64,000 bases of DNA from Thalassospira profundimaris (lineage in GTDB: Bacteria > Pseudomonadota > Alphaproteobacteria > Rhodospirillales > Thalassospiraceae). Positions 8,987 to 17,540 of this stretch are shown in pieces; position 1 is the stretch's first letter; each line of letters begins with the position of its first letter. The notes under the pieces are model-generated. The model had not been told where the DNA came from. It searched no databases and saw only the letters and a program-made list of their open reading frames with translations. The DNA is taken from NCBI RefSeq assembly GCF_003326755.1, contig NZ_JPWH01000001.1:304227-368226 (forward strand). The letters run 5' to 3'. The position numbers and the translations under genes were made by a program.

Positions 8987-9811
8987 ATGAAAAAGCTGAT
9001 CGTCGGAATCGTTGTTTTTGGGCTTGTCGTTGCCGGAGGGGTCTTTTACTGGACCCAGCAACAGGCAAAGCAGCAAAAAATGGCCAATCACTTTCAGCCA
9101 TCGCCTGCCGCGCTTTATACCGGTATGGCAGATCAGATTTCGCCTGTTTTTGATTTGCACGGCTATAAAATTGCCATGCTGGTTCCGGGTGACCGGACCA
9201 ACGGGGATAGCTGGGTTTTTCGCGGGACGGCGCGCAGCGGCAATCTTTCGCCAGCCTATTATGGCCAGGTGGATTATACCTGCGGACCAACGGGGGGAGA
9301 TACTGGAAACTGCTGGAAATTGAGCCAACTGGTAGTTGATGGCCGTCCGTTAAAACTGGTTGGCACGGTGTCTGACGCCGGGGCGACTGGCGATGCGGCC
9401 GATACGCCTGATGAAACAGCAGCCCTTGAAAGCCGCGAATCACAAGCCCTTGGCATGAATAACGCGCTTGATACCGAGATGCCAGGCGATGATGCGGATC
9501 AGCCCGTTGCCCCGGAGGCCGGAGCGGATTCTGCTGATACAACGGCACAAGTGACGGCAGATACAGCGGATGCCGATTCTGCCAATGGCGATGTAAATCC
9601 GATAAAAGTCGATGTCTGGCGCACCACGTCAGACAATGTCAATGCCCGCATGGGGCCGGGAACGGATTATGAAATTGCCTTTGCCATGCCGCAAAGCACG
9701 CCGATGCAATTGCTTGAGCAGAAAGATAATTGGGGCCATTTCTCCTATGTCGGGCCGGATGGCAAGACATATCGCGTTTGGATTTATATGAATCTGGTTG
9801 CCAAAGACTAG
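8987..9811 (+). CDS. Membrane-anchored protein with C-terminal bacterial SH3 domain
   Basis: 274 residues. One hydrophobic segment at residues 3-22 (KKLIVGIVVFGLVVAGGVFY) acts as signal anchor, so the rest is periplasmic. Residues ~30-110 form an unrecognised globular part with three cysteines ('YTCGP', 'GNCWKL'). Residues ~120-195 are an acidic, Ala/Asp/Thr-rich linker. The C-terminal ~65 residues ('NVNARMGPGTDYEIAF…WGHFSY…RVWIYMNLV') are a typical SH3_3/SH3b fold, a family that often binds peptidoglycan or peptides. ATG 8987 is preferred over the in-frame GTG at 8981 because a GCGGG stretch lies about 6 bp ahead of it. Function unknown; a cell-wall-associated role is an inference. Confidence 0.75.
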   Translation: MKKLIVGIVVFGLVVAGGVFYWTQQQAKQQKMANHFQPSPAALYTGMADQISPVFDLHGYKIAMLVPGDRTNGDSWVFRGTARSGNLSPAYYGQVDYTCGPTGGDTGNCWKLSQLVVDGRPLKLVGTVSDAGATGDAADTPDETAALESRESQALGMNNALDTEMPGDDADQPVAPEAGADSADTTAQVTADTADADSANGDVNPIKVDVWRTTSDNVNARMGPGTDYEIAFAMPQSTPMQLLEQKDNWGHFSYVGPDGKTYRVWIYMNLVAKD

Positions 9812-9901
9812 GCCCCTCAGGCGCTGGCGGCCATTGACCGGGGAGGCCCGGTTTGTTGCTTTCGGATTGTCCTGATTCGGAAGAAAAAACGAGGATATTT
9901 T

Positions 9902-10693
9902 ATGTTTGGGTGGTTCGGCAAAAAGAAGCAGCCGACGGAAACGACAATCAGGTCAAAGGCCGGAAAAGTCGGGCTTGACCAGGCTTCTGTGCCCGAAGGT
10001 GTTGTTGTTTACGCCATTGGCGATATTCACGGTCGGGCGGATTTACTTGAACAGAAGCTGGCGCGGATTATGGCCGACCCCGTGACGGGCAGCCAGAAAA
10101 AGACGGTTATCTATCTTGGGGATCTGGTGGATCGCGGCTTGAAAAGCCGACAGGTCATTGACCTTATTCTTACCCATGAAGAAACCCATGAGATCGATCA
10201 GGTCTGGCTGATGGGAAATCATGAGGAATTTATGGTGCGTTTTCTGGAGGACCCGGAAAACAGCATGGAATGGCTGACCTATGGCGGGGCCGAAACCTTG
10301 CTGAGTTACAATATTTCGGTCGCGGCGGGGGCTTTTAACGCCCAAAAGGCCATCAAGGCGGCAGAAGATTTACAGGTCGCCCTGCAGGAAGCAGGACATG
10401 ACCGCTTTTTTGCCCGGTTTAAAGACAGTTTCGAGCTGGGAGATTATCTGTTTGTTCATGCCGGGATTGACCCGGAAAAGCCAATTGCCGGGCAGGGGCC
10501 AGAGATTCTACGCTGGATACGTGAGCCGTTTCTAAGCTTCTCGGGCACCTTAGCCAAGGTTGTGGTGCATGGACATACGGTGACGGAAGAGCCAACAGTT
10601 CGCAATCATCGTATCGGGTTGGATACCGGGGCCTATTATTCCGGCCAATTGACGTGCCTTCGCCTGGAGGGGCGGGACTATCGCTTCTTATGA
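9902..10693 (+). CDS. PPP-family serine/threonine-type metallophosphatase
   Basis: 263 residues with the calcineurin-like metallophosphoesterase motifs in order: 'YAIGDIHGRADLL' (~residue 38), 'IYLGDLVDRG' (~70), 'LMGNHEEFM' (~103), then 'LFVHAGIDPEKP' and 'VVHGHTV' for the last metal-binding histidines. It matches bacterial PPP phosphatases of the ApaH/PrpA type. Substrates may be phosphoproteins or diadenosine tetraphosphate. The N-terminal 20 residues are basic (KKKQPTE) and not part of the fold. The upstream SH3-domain gene lies 90 bp away in the same direction, but co-transcription is uncertain. It ends at a strong convergent terminator. Confidence 0.85.
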   Translation: MFGWFGKKKQPTETTIRSKAGKVGLDQASVPEGVVVYAIGDIHGRADLLEQKLARIMADPVTGSQKKTVIYLGDLVDRGLKSRQVIDLILTHEETHEIDQVWLMGNHEEFMVRFLEDPENSMEWLTYGGAETLLSYNISVAAGAFNAQKAIKAAEDLQVALQEAGHDRFFARFKDSFELGDYLFVHAGIDPEKPIAGQGPEILRWIREPFLSFSGTLAKVVVHGHTVTEEPTVRNHRIGLDTGAYYSGQLTCLRLEGRDYRFL

Positions 10694-10710
10694 CCGGGGC
10701 GTGATGATAA

Positions 10711-10735
10711 AAAGACCGGCACGGGGCCGGTCTTT
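10711..10735. terminator. Intrinsic terminator between convergent genes
   Basis: AAAGACCGGC / GCCGGTCTTT, a perfect 10-bp stem with a 5-nt loop and A/T ends on both sides, so it can serve the phosphatase gene (+) and the polysaccharide export gene (-). Confidence 0.8.
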
Positions 10736-10769
10736 GATGCTTTGAGGTCTCTTATTTCTTTTATTTCGA

Positions 10770-11303
10770 TCAGAAGAAACGTTCTTCAACACGGACAATA
10801 TCGCCCGGTAAAACAATGGTTTCTGGCGTTGCCTTTTCCGGTTTGCGGCTTTCATCGCCCCCCCGAATGATCAGAATATCGTCCTTGTCCGCCCGGTAGG
10901 TGAAACCACCGCCAAGGGCGACTGCATTGAGAACGCTCATGCCATTGACAAAGGGATAGCTGCCCGGTTCCTTGACTTCGCCCAGAATGTAAAATGGGCG
11001 GTAATTCATGACTTCGGCACTGACTTTCGGGTCAACCAGATACCCGTCTTTCAGTTTGGTTTCGATGTCGGAGCTTAGTTCGTGCAGGGTTTTGCCGCCT
11101 GCGGTAACAATACCGATCAGGGGCAGGGAAATCTGGCCTTCGCCAGAAACTTCAAATTCCCCTGATAAGTCGGGTTCGCCAAATACCGTAATTCGTACCT
11201 TGTCGCCTGAACCGAGTGTGTAAACCGGCTGCGCCCCATAGGCCGCATTGATGGCCATCAGCGACATGAACAGGGCGAAGATGAATCCACATAATTTACG
11301 CAT
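10770..11303 (-). CDS. Polysaccharide export protein (Wza/BexD-like, short form)
   Basis: 177 residues: a signal peptide (MRKLCGFIFALFMSLMAINAAYG), then a Poly_export domain ('VYTLGSGDKVRITVFGEPDLS', 'ISLPLIG', 'DPKVSAEVMNY') and one SLBB domain ('FYILGEVKEPGSYPF…LNAVALGGGF'). No lipobox cysteine follows the signal, so unlike E. coli Wza it is probably not lipidated, and it lacks the C-terminal helix that crosses the outer membrane. Such short forms work with a separate beta-barrel; the adjacent upstream gene encodes one. ATG 11303 is chosen over an in-frame TTG at 11309 because an AGG lies 6 bp before it. Upstream sits a hairpin terminator, so expression relative to the barrel gene is reduced or independent. 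Confidence 0.9.
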   Translation of the reverse strand: MRKLCGFIFALFMSLMAINAAYGAQPVYTLGSGDKVRITVFGEPDLSGEFEVSGEGQISLPLIGIVTAGGKTLHELSSDIETKLKDGYLVDPKVSAEVMNYRPFYILGEVKEPGSYPFVNGMSVLNAVALGGGFTYRADKDDILIIRGGDESRKPEKATPETIVLPGDIVRVEERFF

Positions 11304-11323
11304 AACCAACCTGTCTAAAAGAA

Positions 11324-11349
11324 ATCCCTTCGGGCGAACCCGAAGGGAT
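11324..11349 (-). terminator. Intrinsic terminator/attenuator after the beta-barrel gene
   Basis: ATCCCTTCGGG / CCCGAAGGGAT, 11-bp perfect stem with a 4-nt loop. On the minus strand it is followed by TTCTTTTAG, a good U tract. It would end transcription of the barrel gene or attenuate read-through into the export-protein gene. Confidence 0.8.
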
Positions 11350-11391
11350 CATAGCATCTATAATGAGAATGCGGAACGATATCTCGTCAGC

Positions 11392-12657
11392 TTAGAACTG
11401 GCCGCCGACTTTTACCATCACCACATTCTGATCATATTCATTGATGGCATTGTCGGAATTGCGCGTTTCGTGGGTCAATTTGACGCCACCATAAAGGTTG
11501 CGATTAAGCTTGTAATCCGCGCCAACCGAATAGGTGTATTTGTCGTCTTCGCGCGAAATACCCTGATAATCCGAATTGTAGTATTTCGCATCGGCATTCA
11601 GGATCAGGTTGCGCATCAATTCGTGATCAACACCAACACCAAGTGCGGTGCCTACCGTTGAAGAGGCACCATTGGTGGTGGTTTCGTTGATGGTCCGGGA
11701 TGCAAGCGCGCGAAGCGTGGTCAATTCGGTGATGTTCCAGCGAATGCGGGCATCGGCCGAATAACCATCGACATCCTTCAATGAGGGATTGTCGTAATCC
11801 TGTTCCATCCAGCCCACACCAAGATCGGCACGGATCAGACGGTCAAGGTCAATGGCGATACCTGCTTGGACTTTGTAACCGCTGGAATCACGGTTCACAC
11901 CGACATTGGGGCCGGATGTTGCCGTTTTATCATAGTTGCGGTCATTGACCGAGCTTTTGATAAAGGCTTCGTATCCGTTCTGGATTTCGTAACCGAAGCG
12001 GACTTCACCTTTGGTTTCGGTGCGATCACGACCGTCGTTGCTGGTGGTCGTGCCGTTGATGTTTTCATTACTATCGTAATTATAATCATCAACCGTGCCG
12101 GTCAGGCCAACGCTGAAGCGGTTTGGTTTGTAGGTGCCACCGATCACACCGGTCAATTTGTCATATTCAACCGGTTCTTTGGCATTGGCCGGGACATCGT
12201 CGCCACCACGTTCTTCATGCAGGTGCTGCAGGCGGGCATCGGCATTGAATTTCAGGGCTTCGGTCGCATCAGCACGGCCGGTCGCGCGCAAATTATAGTC
12301 GGTATAATTATCGTCGCTGCTGTCCGCATAGATGCCAAATTCCGACGAGGCTTCAAATTGCAGGAAATGACGGTTCCAGTTGGAACGCAGCTGCAAACCC
12401 GGCGAGATTTTGGTGATGTAATCATCTTTCTCGTTGGTGTTCGACTTGTAAATATTGTCGTTATATTCTTCGGCCGCTTCAACCTTCGGATAAAGACGGA
12501 AAGAGCCAACGGGAATACCGTTCGGTTCATATCCTTCAGGTGTGCGTTGCGTCACCGCCTGATCCGGATTGACCGATTCCTGTGCTGCTGCCGGAAAAAC
12601 CACCGTCAACGCGCCAACTGCTACGGATGCAAGCAGTCCCCCTTTAAGAAATTTCAC
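11392..12657 (-). CDS. Outer-membrane beta-barrel protein (BBP2/capsular export porin-like)
   Basis: 421 residues. A signal peptide ends at 'FPAAAQES'. The mature protein opens with 'GIPVGSFRLYPKVEAAEEYNDNIYKSN', the hallmark start of the beta-barrel porin-2 family linked to exopolysaccharide loci, and then alternates amphipathic strands rich in Tyr, Asp and Asn. It finishes with 'VVMVKVGGQF', the aromatic C-terminus recognised by the BAM complex. Together with the short export protein it probably forms the outer-membrane exit for the polymer, as in Wzy-dependent systems that use an Alg/Pel-type barrel. It is followed by a terminator hairpin. Family membership is clear, exact role inferred from context. 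Confidence 0.85.
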   Translation of the reverse strand: MKFLKGGLLASVAVGALTVVFPAAAQESVNPDQAVTQRTPEGYEPNGIPVGSFRLYPKVEAAEEYNDNIYKSNTNEKDDYITKISPGLQLRSNWNRHFLQFEASSEFGIYADSSDDNYTDYNLRATGRADATEALKFNADARLQHLHEERGGDDVPANAKEPVEYDKLTGVIGGTYKPNRFSVGLTGTVDDYNYDSNENINGTTTSNDGRDRTETKGEVRFGYEIQNGYEAFIKSSVNDRNYDKTATSGPNVGVNRDSSGYKVQAGIAIDLDRLIRADLGVGWMEQDYDNPSLKDVDGYSADARIRWNITELTTLRALASRTINETTTNGASSTVGTALGVGVDHELMRNLILNADAKYYNSDYQGISREDDKYTYSVGADYKLNRNLYGGVKLTHETRNSDNAINEYDQNVVMVKVGGQF

Positions 12658-12708
12658 GTTGTATCCCCTTATAAACTTCTTGCGTTCAATATTTGTATCA
12701 TCACCGAA

Positions 12709-13686
12709 TTAGCCTTGGTTCTGAGGCTTGTTCTGGCTGGCATTGTTTTGTGATTCACTGTCTTGGTTGGTTTCGGCAAGTGTATCATCATCAGTGCCGC
12801 CAGTATCTCCGACATCCCCACCAGTCTGCTGGTTGGCCTCTGCAGTTTCGGTGCTGGAATCAGCCTGATCATTGGCTGAACTGGCGGTTTCAGCATCATT
12901 TTGTGCTGTCTGCACCGTGTCAGTCGAACTGTTCACAATCTGATTAATCAGTCGATTGTTTTCCGCACCCGCAGATTGGGTGGCAACAGTAGGAAGCGCT
13001 GTGTTTGTTGCAGTTGCAACGGCGCGTACAACATCCGTGCGGTTAATACCAGCACTTTCGGCGGATACTGCCGCGATCATTCCCGGGGTCGCCGTTGAGC
13101 CGCTCGTCTGGGCCTGAACGGCAACCGAGCTGGCGATCTGGCTGGCTGCTTGCGGGTTTGCCCGCGAAACAGAAGCGGCAATTGCAAGGGCGCTATTGGG
13201 GGATGCTTTGGTCGCGGCAGCGGCAATGGCAGCAGGCGAGGTTGTACTTGCTGTGCCGGTTGCGGTCGCAGAATTTTGTGCTGCTGTTGTCACTGAAACG
13301 GCGACCTGTGCCGCCGCCGCCGGGACTGCCGTGACAACTTCGCTGGTAACCGTTTCGGCCGCAGCCGGAACGGCGGTAACAACCGAAGCAGCAATCACAC
13401 TTGCTGAATTGGGTGCGGCGGCAGCCGCGGCACCGGCAACACGTGCTGCGGCTGCCGGGTTGGCTTTTGCTGCGGCGGCTGCAATGGTGGCCGCTGCGGC
13501 CGGGTTTGCGCGGACCAGATTACTGACGGCTTGAGCCAGAAGTTCTGGAGATGTACTTGCGGCGTTAAGTGTCGCAATAACCGATGGGGTAATTGCCGCA
13601 CTCTGTGCATTGGCGAGGCCATGGACCCCCAAAAGCATTCCGCCAGCTAATGCAGTGACGGCTGCAAACTTGCTTATCATCTTCAT
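12709..13686 (-). CDS. Secreted Ala-rich protein with 15-residue tandem repeats
   Basis: 325 residues. ATG 13686 is chosen because AAAGGGAG lies 10 bp upstream; an earlier in-frame ATG gives an implausible basic leader. Residues 1-27 are a signal peptide (cleavage after 'GLANA'). Residues 44-189 are ten head-to-tail units, nine of 15 residues and one of 11, of the form x-A-x-P-x-x-A-x-x-[IV]-A-x-x-[VA]-x. A loosely related Ala/Ser/Thr-rich part follows to ~residue 260, then an acidic Gln/Asn/Ser/Asp tail. No catalytic domain or cysteine is seen. Located inside the polysaccharide export locus between the barrel and the autokinase, it may be a periplasmic or extracellular scaffold, but its function is unknown. 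Confidence 0.8.
   Translation of the reverse strand: MKMISKFAAVTALAGGMLLGVHGLANAQSAAITPSVIATLNAASTSPELLAQAVSNLVRANPAAAATIAAAAAKANPAAAARVAGAAAAAAPNSASVIAASVVTAVPAAAETVTSEVVTAVPAAAAQVAVSVTTAAQNSATATGTASTTSPAAIAAAATKASPNSALAIAASVSRANPQAASQIASSVAVQAQTSGSTATPGMIAAVSAESAGINRTDVVRAVATATNTALPTVATQSAGAENNRLINQIVNSSTDTVQTAQNDAETASSANDQADSSTETAEANQQTGGDVGDTGGTDDDTLAETNQDSESQNNASQNKPQNQG
13120..13557 (-). repeat. Degenerate 45-bp coding repeats (ten units)
   Basis: In-frame tandem array encoding residues 44-189 of the Ala-rich secreted protein. Units begin STSP, RANP, KANP, AAAP, TAVP, TAVP, TAAQ, TSP (11 residues), KASP and RANP. Protein-level periodicity is exact; DNA identity is lower, which means an old expansion under selection. 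Confidence 0.8.
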
Positions 13687-14321
13687 GTTCCAGCGACTCC
13701 CTTTCGTGCGCTTTATTCGGTCCCCATCAGGCAAGCAGGCACAAAAAACCACGCTTCTTAGCCCTAATACATGAGGATAAATCTATGGGAGGTATGCACT
13801 AGACGCAAACAATATTACACGTTCTGCGAGATTTATAAAGATAACGGGTCAGGACTGTTGCTGATTTACAACATAATTTGAACTATTGCCCTTTCCTGCT
13901 CAACTTTCAGATAGGTTTTTGCATCGGAAAGCTCAGGTTGAACGTTTTTCTTTTGTTACGATTCTAGGTTATCGACTTTGTTTCGTAAGCGCGCATTTGC
14001 CAGAATCGATAAAAGTGAATCAGCATCTTTATGACGGCATATGAAATGCTTGAGAGGCATTTCAATGGGACCGAATGCAACCAAAAGATGTTGTGTGGCG
14101 TGTGGGTGACGTGAATGCAAGACACCCTTGCTTATCGATGGTTCAGCAGTTCTATAGCGGTTTTGTGTACTTTTGGGATGTGTGGGCTGACGTCATGTGT
14201 GGCCTGGATGTCACAGGCTATTTGCTTTGGCAAAATATGCCTAAGCTCAGGAAGCAGGTATTATTGATCGCTGTTTGGTGTCGCAACGACAGCCGTCGCG
14301 TTCCGGGTATGGTTTATAAGG
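13687..14321. other. Long non-coding stretch upstream of the Ala-rich gene
   Basis: 635 bp with no convincing gene. The single longer frame (14075-14338, plus strand) has an odd Trp/Cys/Met-rich composition and overlaps the next gene. It must hold the promoter of the Ala-rich/barrel/export block. It is unusually long for this genome segment and could hold a leader or regulatory RNA, though no clear structure was found. Confidence 0.35.
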
Positions 14322-15014
14322 TTACGATGGCTTGTTAATATCGCGAATAAAGCGTGAAAAACGCTTTGTTGGCGCCTTGGTCATCGCTTCCACGGTAATG
14401 CCAATATTATTCAAATTTCGTTTTGCCAGATTGACCAAAGCACGATGTTCCAGTGTATCGATCCAGCGGATTTTTTTGCGAATATCTTCCTGTTCGGCGG
14501 TCGTGAGCTGCGACCACAGGCTGATGGCATAGTTGATTTGGCTGATCGCGATGTTGCGTTCATAAGGACCGGTCAGAAGTGACATGCGCAAGGCTGCGAC
14601 GGCGGTGCCGTCTTCTTTTCCGCCGGTTTTAAGGCGGGTATATGTCAGACGGGCCCAGGTAAATGAGTCCATTGGTGAAATGGTCAGTGCCTGGGTGAAA
14701 GCCTGGTCGGCTTTCAGGTAATGATCCGTTTTATCCGTGGGTGTTGTGGCGCGCTTGGCGCGTTGCAGTTCGAGATAACCAATCCGCGTCCAGGCCTTTG
14801 AAGTTGGCACCCAGTCAATGGCAGCCATTGTGGTGTCATATAGCTCATCAATGGTGGCGTCGGTGGTGTTGGGATTGTTGATATAGTCATAACGCTGCGT
14901 TGACAGTGCGAGGAGCATCGCTGCCATTGTGTGGGGAATGGCGAGAACAAGCAGCCCTGTCCCCGCCAGTAACCCGATGATCGCAGGTAACCTGCGCTTT
15001 GAGATAAAGCGCAT
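14322..15014 (-). CDS. Membrane-anchored TPR-like protein of exopolysaccharide locus
   Basis: 230 residues. An N-terminal hydrophobic segment (residues 10-35, 'AIIGLLAGTGLLVLAIPH') anchors it; the rest is helical with degenerate tetratricopeptide-like pairs ('AWTRIGYLELQRAKR', 'KADQAFTQALTISPMDSFTWARLTYTRL', 'RMSLLTGPYERNIAISQINYAISLW'). Its start codon lies 2 bp after the stop of the autokinase gene, with a GGGATAAGG ribosome-binding site overlapping that stop, so it is co-transcribed with it. Similar small TPR-like proteins often adjoin Wzc/O-antigen ligase genes in alphaproteobacterial exopolysaccharide loci. It may help assembly or chain-length control; this is inferred from context. Confidence 0.7.
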   Translation of the reverse strand: MRFISKRRLPAIIGLLAGTGLLVLAIPHTMAAMLLALSTQRYDYINNPNTTDATIDELYDTTMAAIDWVPTSKAWTRIGYLELQRAKRATTPTDKTDHYLKADQAFTQALTISPMDSFTWARLTYTRLKTGGKEDGTAVAALRMSLLTGPYERNIAISQINYAISLWSQLTTAEQEDIRKKIRWIDTLEHRALVNLAKRNLNNIGITVEAMTKAPTKRFSRFIRDINKPS

Positions 15015-15016
15015 CC

Positions 15017-17314
15017 TTATCCCTTGGCGTAATAGTCTTTGTAACGGCCATAATAATAACCGTAGTCGCCATATCCGTATTTGGCGTGCTTCTTGACATT
15101 GACCTGGGTCAGCACCGCCCCGGCAAGGTCAATTCCGGCTTCGGCCGATTCCTTCAGCCCGGCCTTGACCAGACCGCGCGGGGTGCTGTCCCATTTAACG
15201 ACATACAGCATTTTATCGGCCATCAGACCAATGACCTTGGAATCGGAAACCGCAAGGATTGGCGGCGCATCCAGCACGATAAAATCGAAATGCTCGCGCA
15301 GCGCCATCAGGGTTTTCTGCATATGGCTTGAGGACAGAAGATCCAGCGCATTGGCCTGAGTTGTTTTTGCCGGTAGCAGATAGAGGCCGGTTTCGTCATC
15401 CTTTTTGATCGCCTGATCGATGGTGCATTCATCGGCCAGCAATTCAACAAGGCTGTGTGTGTTATCAGCACCAAAGGTTTTATGCACAGTGGGACGACGC
15501 AAATCGCAATCCACCAAAAGCGTGCGCTGCCCAGAATTCGACGTCACCTGTGCGAGCCAAGCTGCCAGGGTGGATTTACCTTCCGACGGCACAGTCGAGG
15601 TGATGCCAACAATGCGCGGTGGATTATCCACGTTTGACAGCATCAGCGATGTTCGCAGACTACGCACCGATTCGGTGGTTGCCGAGCCTGGCTTGTGGGT
15701 CGGAAAACGCCCCACGTCGGTTTTACCCAGCAGGTTCCCGGTCAGAAGCGGGATCATGCCAATGCCGGGCACGCCAGCAAGCTGTTCAAGCTGTTCGGTG
15801 CTGCGGAAGCTGTTATCAAGCTGTTCAAGGACAAAGACCAGCACCACACCGAGGAAGATCGAACCGACAAAGGCAACGGCAATAATAAGCTGCTTTTTCG
15901 GTGCCGAGGGATCAACCGGCACTTCTGCGCGTGAAATGATGCGGGCGTCGGCCTGCTGCAAATCTTCCTGGCTGTTGGTTTCCTTGAAGCGGTTGAGGAA
16001 GTTTTCATAGAGCAGGCGGTTGGATTTCGCTTCGCGTTCCAGCTCACGCAGACGGATTTCAGCCTGGTTCTGGGTGTTGTTTTTACGTTCCAGTCCGTTC
16101 AGGCTTTGTTGCAGGGTGCTAACACGAGCCTGGGCAACTCCGACCTCATTTTTCAGGCTTTGGGCAATTTTGCGCACTTCACGTTCGATTGACACGCGCA
16201 GATCGGCCAGTTCGGCCCGGGCCTTGATCATGGCCGGGTGACGGTCGCCATATTTCGATTCAAGCTCGGAAACCTTGCGTAGAAGTTCGGCTTCCTGATC
16301 GCGCAGGCGCTGAATCAGGGGTGAGTTGAGGACTTCAGCCGCCGAGGATAAATCGGCTGAATTGCCCAGCAGGCGCTGGACCTGGTTGAGCCGCGCCTGG
16401 GCTTCGGCGCGGCTGGCCTGGGCCAGGATCAGCTGCGAATTCAGCTCGGAAATCTGCTGTTCGGTCATTTTGGAACCCTGACCGACCTTCTTCGATATGG
16501 ATTCCTGATAGGCCTGAACGGCGGCTTCGGATGTTTGAACCTTGTCGCGCAGGGCGGCTAGCCGGTCATTCAACCAAGAGGTTGCGCGGCGGGTGGCCTC
16601 GAACTTTGCTTCAAGCTGATCGACAATATATTGGTCAGCGATGGTATTGGCGATGAGCGCTGCCTTGCGGGCATTGGTCGAGGTAAAGCTGATGGCGATT
16701 ACCTGAGAGCGGCCAACAATGCTGACATTCATATGTTCTTTGACATCGTTGATAACGCGGTTGATGCGCTCTTCAGCCTGTTCGGTTTCGCTTAGCAAAA
16801 CTTCGGGTTTTTTCAGGCCGATTGAGATCAGAAAATCGTTGCTGACATAGGTTTCCGGGTTCAGCAGCGTTTTGTACCACGGGATGGGGCGGAGTTCGGC
16901 ATTGAATTCCGGGTCTTTTTGCAGGTTCAGGTCTGTCACCACCCGGCGGATCAGCGAGCTTGACTTGATCACTTCCACTTCACTGAGCAGCGCGCCCATT
17001 TCGGAGGAAACGCCGCTCATTACGCTTTCAATATCGACAACCTGGTTTTTTCGGCCATCGATGATGACATTGCTGGAAGCGGTATATTTTGGCGCGATCT
17101 GGAAGACGACCAGCGTGACAAGAACGGTGAGCAGGATGACGATTGAAAAAATAACGCCCTTGCGACGCCACAGCGTCCGCAGAAGCTCCTGCAGATCGAT
17201 CTCGTCATTTTCGCTGTTCGGTGTCATGCTGCTGGCCAGCGATTTCAGTCGTGACCTCTTTTCTTCCGCCTGAGTGTTTGCAGTGACGGAAGGTGTTGTG
17301 GTGGAGTTGCTCAA
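15017..17314 (-). CDS. Polysaccharide co-polymerase/tyrosine autokinase (Wzc/ExoP/GumC family)
   Basis: About 765 residues in the usual order: cytoplasmic N-terminus, TM1 ('VIFSIVILLTVLVTLVVF'), Wzz-type periplasmic domain with long coiled coil, TM2 ('LIIAVAFVGSIFLGVVLVFV'), then the BY-kinase domain with Walker A 'STVPSEGKSTLA', Walker A' 'LLVDCDLRRPT' and Walker B 'FIVLDAPPI'. The C-terminus is a tyrosine cluster (nine Tyr within the last 21 residues), the autophosphorylation site. It sets chain length and couples polymerisation to export. Start is uncertain: TTG 17314 has a strong CGGGGGCC site 6 bp upstream; TTG 17356 is an in-frame alternative. It is transcribed divergently from the ligase gene. 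Confidence 0.92.
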   Translation of the reverse strand: MSNSTTTPSVTANTQAEEKRSRLKSLASSMTPNSENDEIDLQELLRTLWRRKGVIFSIVILLTVLVTLVVFQIAPKYTASSNVIIDGRKNQVVDIESVMSGVSSEMGALLSEVEVIKSSSLIRRVVTDLNLQKDPEFNAELRPIPWYKTLLNPETYVSNDFLISIGLKKPEVLLSETEQAEERINRVINDVKEHMNVSIVGRSQVIAISFTSTNARKAALIANTIADQYIVDQLEAKFEATRRATSWLNDRLAALRDKVQTSEAAVQAYQESISKKVGQGSKMTEQQISELNSQLILAQASRAEAQARLNQVQRLLGNSADLSSAAEVLNSPLIQRLRDQEAELLRKVSELESKYGDRHPAMIKARAELADLRVSIEREVRKIAQSLKNEVGVAQARVSTLQQSLNGLERKNNTQNQAEIRLRELEREAKSNRLLYENFLNRFKETNSQEDLQQADARIISRAEVPVDPSAPKKQLIIAVAFVGSIFLGVVLVFVLEQLDNSFRSTEQLEQLAGVPGIGMIPLLTGNLLGKTDVGRFPTHKPGSATTESVRSLRTSLMLSNVDNPPRIVGITSTVPSEGKSTLAAWLAQVTSNSGQRTLLVDCDLRRPTVHKTFGADNTHSLVELLADECTIDQAIKKDDETGLYLLPAKTTQANALDLLSSSHMQKTLMALREHFDFIVLDAPPILAVSDSKVIGLMADKMLYVVKWDSTPRGLVKAGLKESAEAGIDLAGAVLTQVNVKKHAKYGYGDYGYYYGRYKDYYAKG

Positions 17315-17540
17315 ACTGGCCCCCGGTATGTATCCCTTTGTTCCGGATTGTCCCAAATCCGGATTTATTGATTAGCTATACGGAATTTTCTGGCATGCAG
17401 CAACCAGTAGGCGATGCAGTATGATGAAAATTTATGTTTATTGCTGACGTAGCACGCTGATACCGGTAATGATGCCATCGGAATTGAAGGCTGCACAAAG
17501 GGGATTGTGCGCCCATAGCGCCATAAACGGGGAGAATAAA

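Noticed and set aside
10106-10345. Possible signalling link between the PPP phosphatase and the Wzc tyrosine kinase
   Set aside because: The phosphatase is of the Ser/Thr PPP class and is separated by convergent terminators; no evidence links it to Wzc dephosphorylation.
11866-12753. 295-residue plus-strand reading frame
   Set aside because: It is antisense to the outer-membrane barrel gene, has Ile/Val/Phe-rich low-information composition, and arises from the codon usage of the real gene.
13196-13534. Ala/Val-rich plus-strand frame opposite the repeat protein
   Set aside because: Repeats in a GC-rich Ala codon array also give Ala-like codons on the opposite strand; it has no start signal.
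14075-14338. 87-residue plus-strand frame in the long gap
   Set aside because: Trp/Cys/Met-rich, no ribosome-binding site, overlaps the end of the TPR-like gene.
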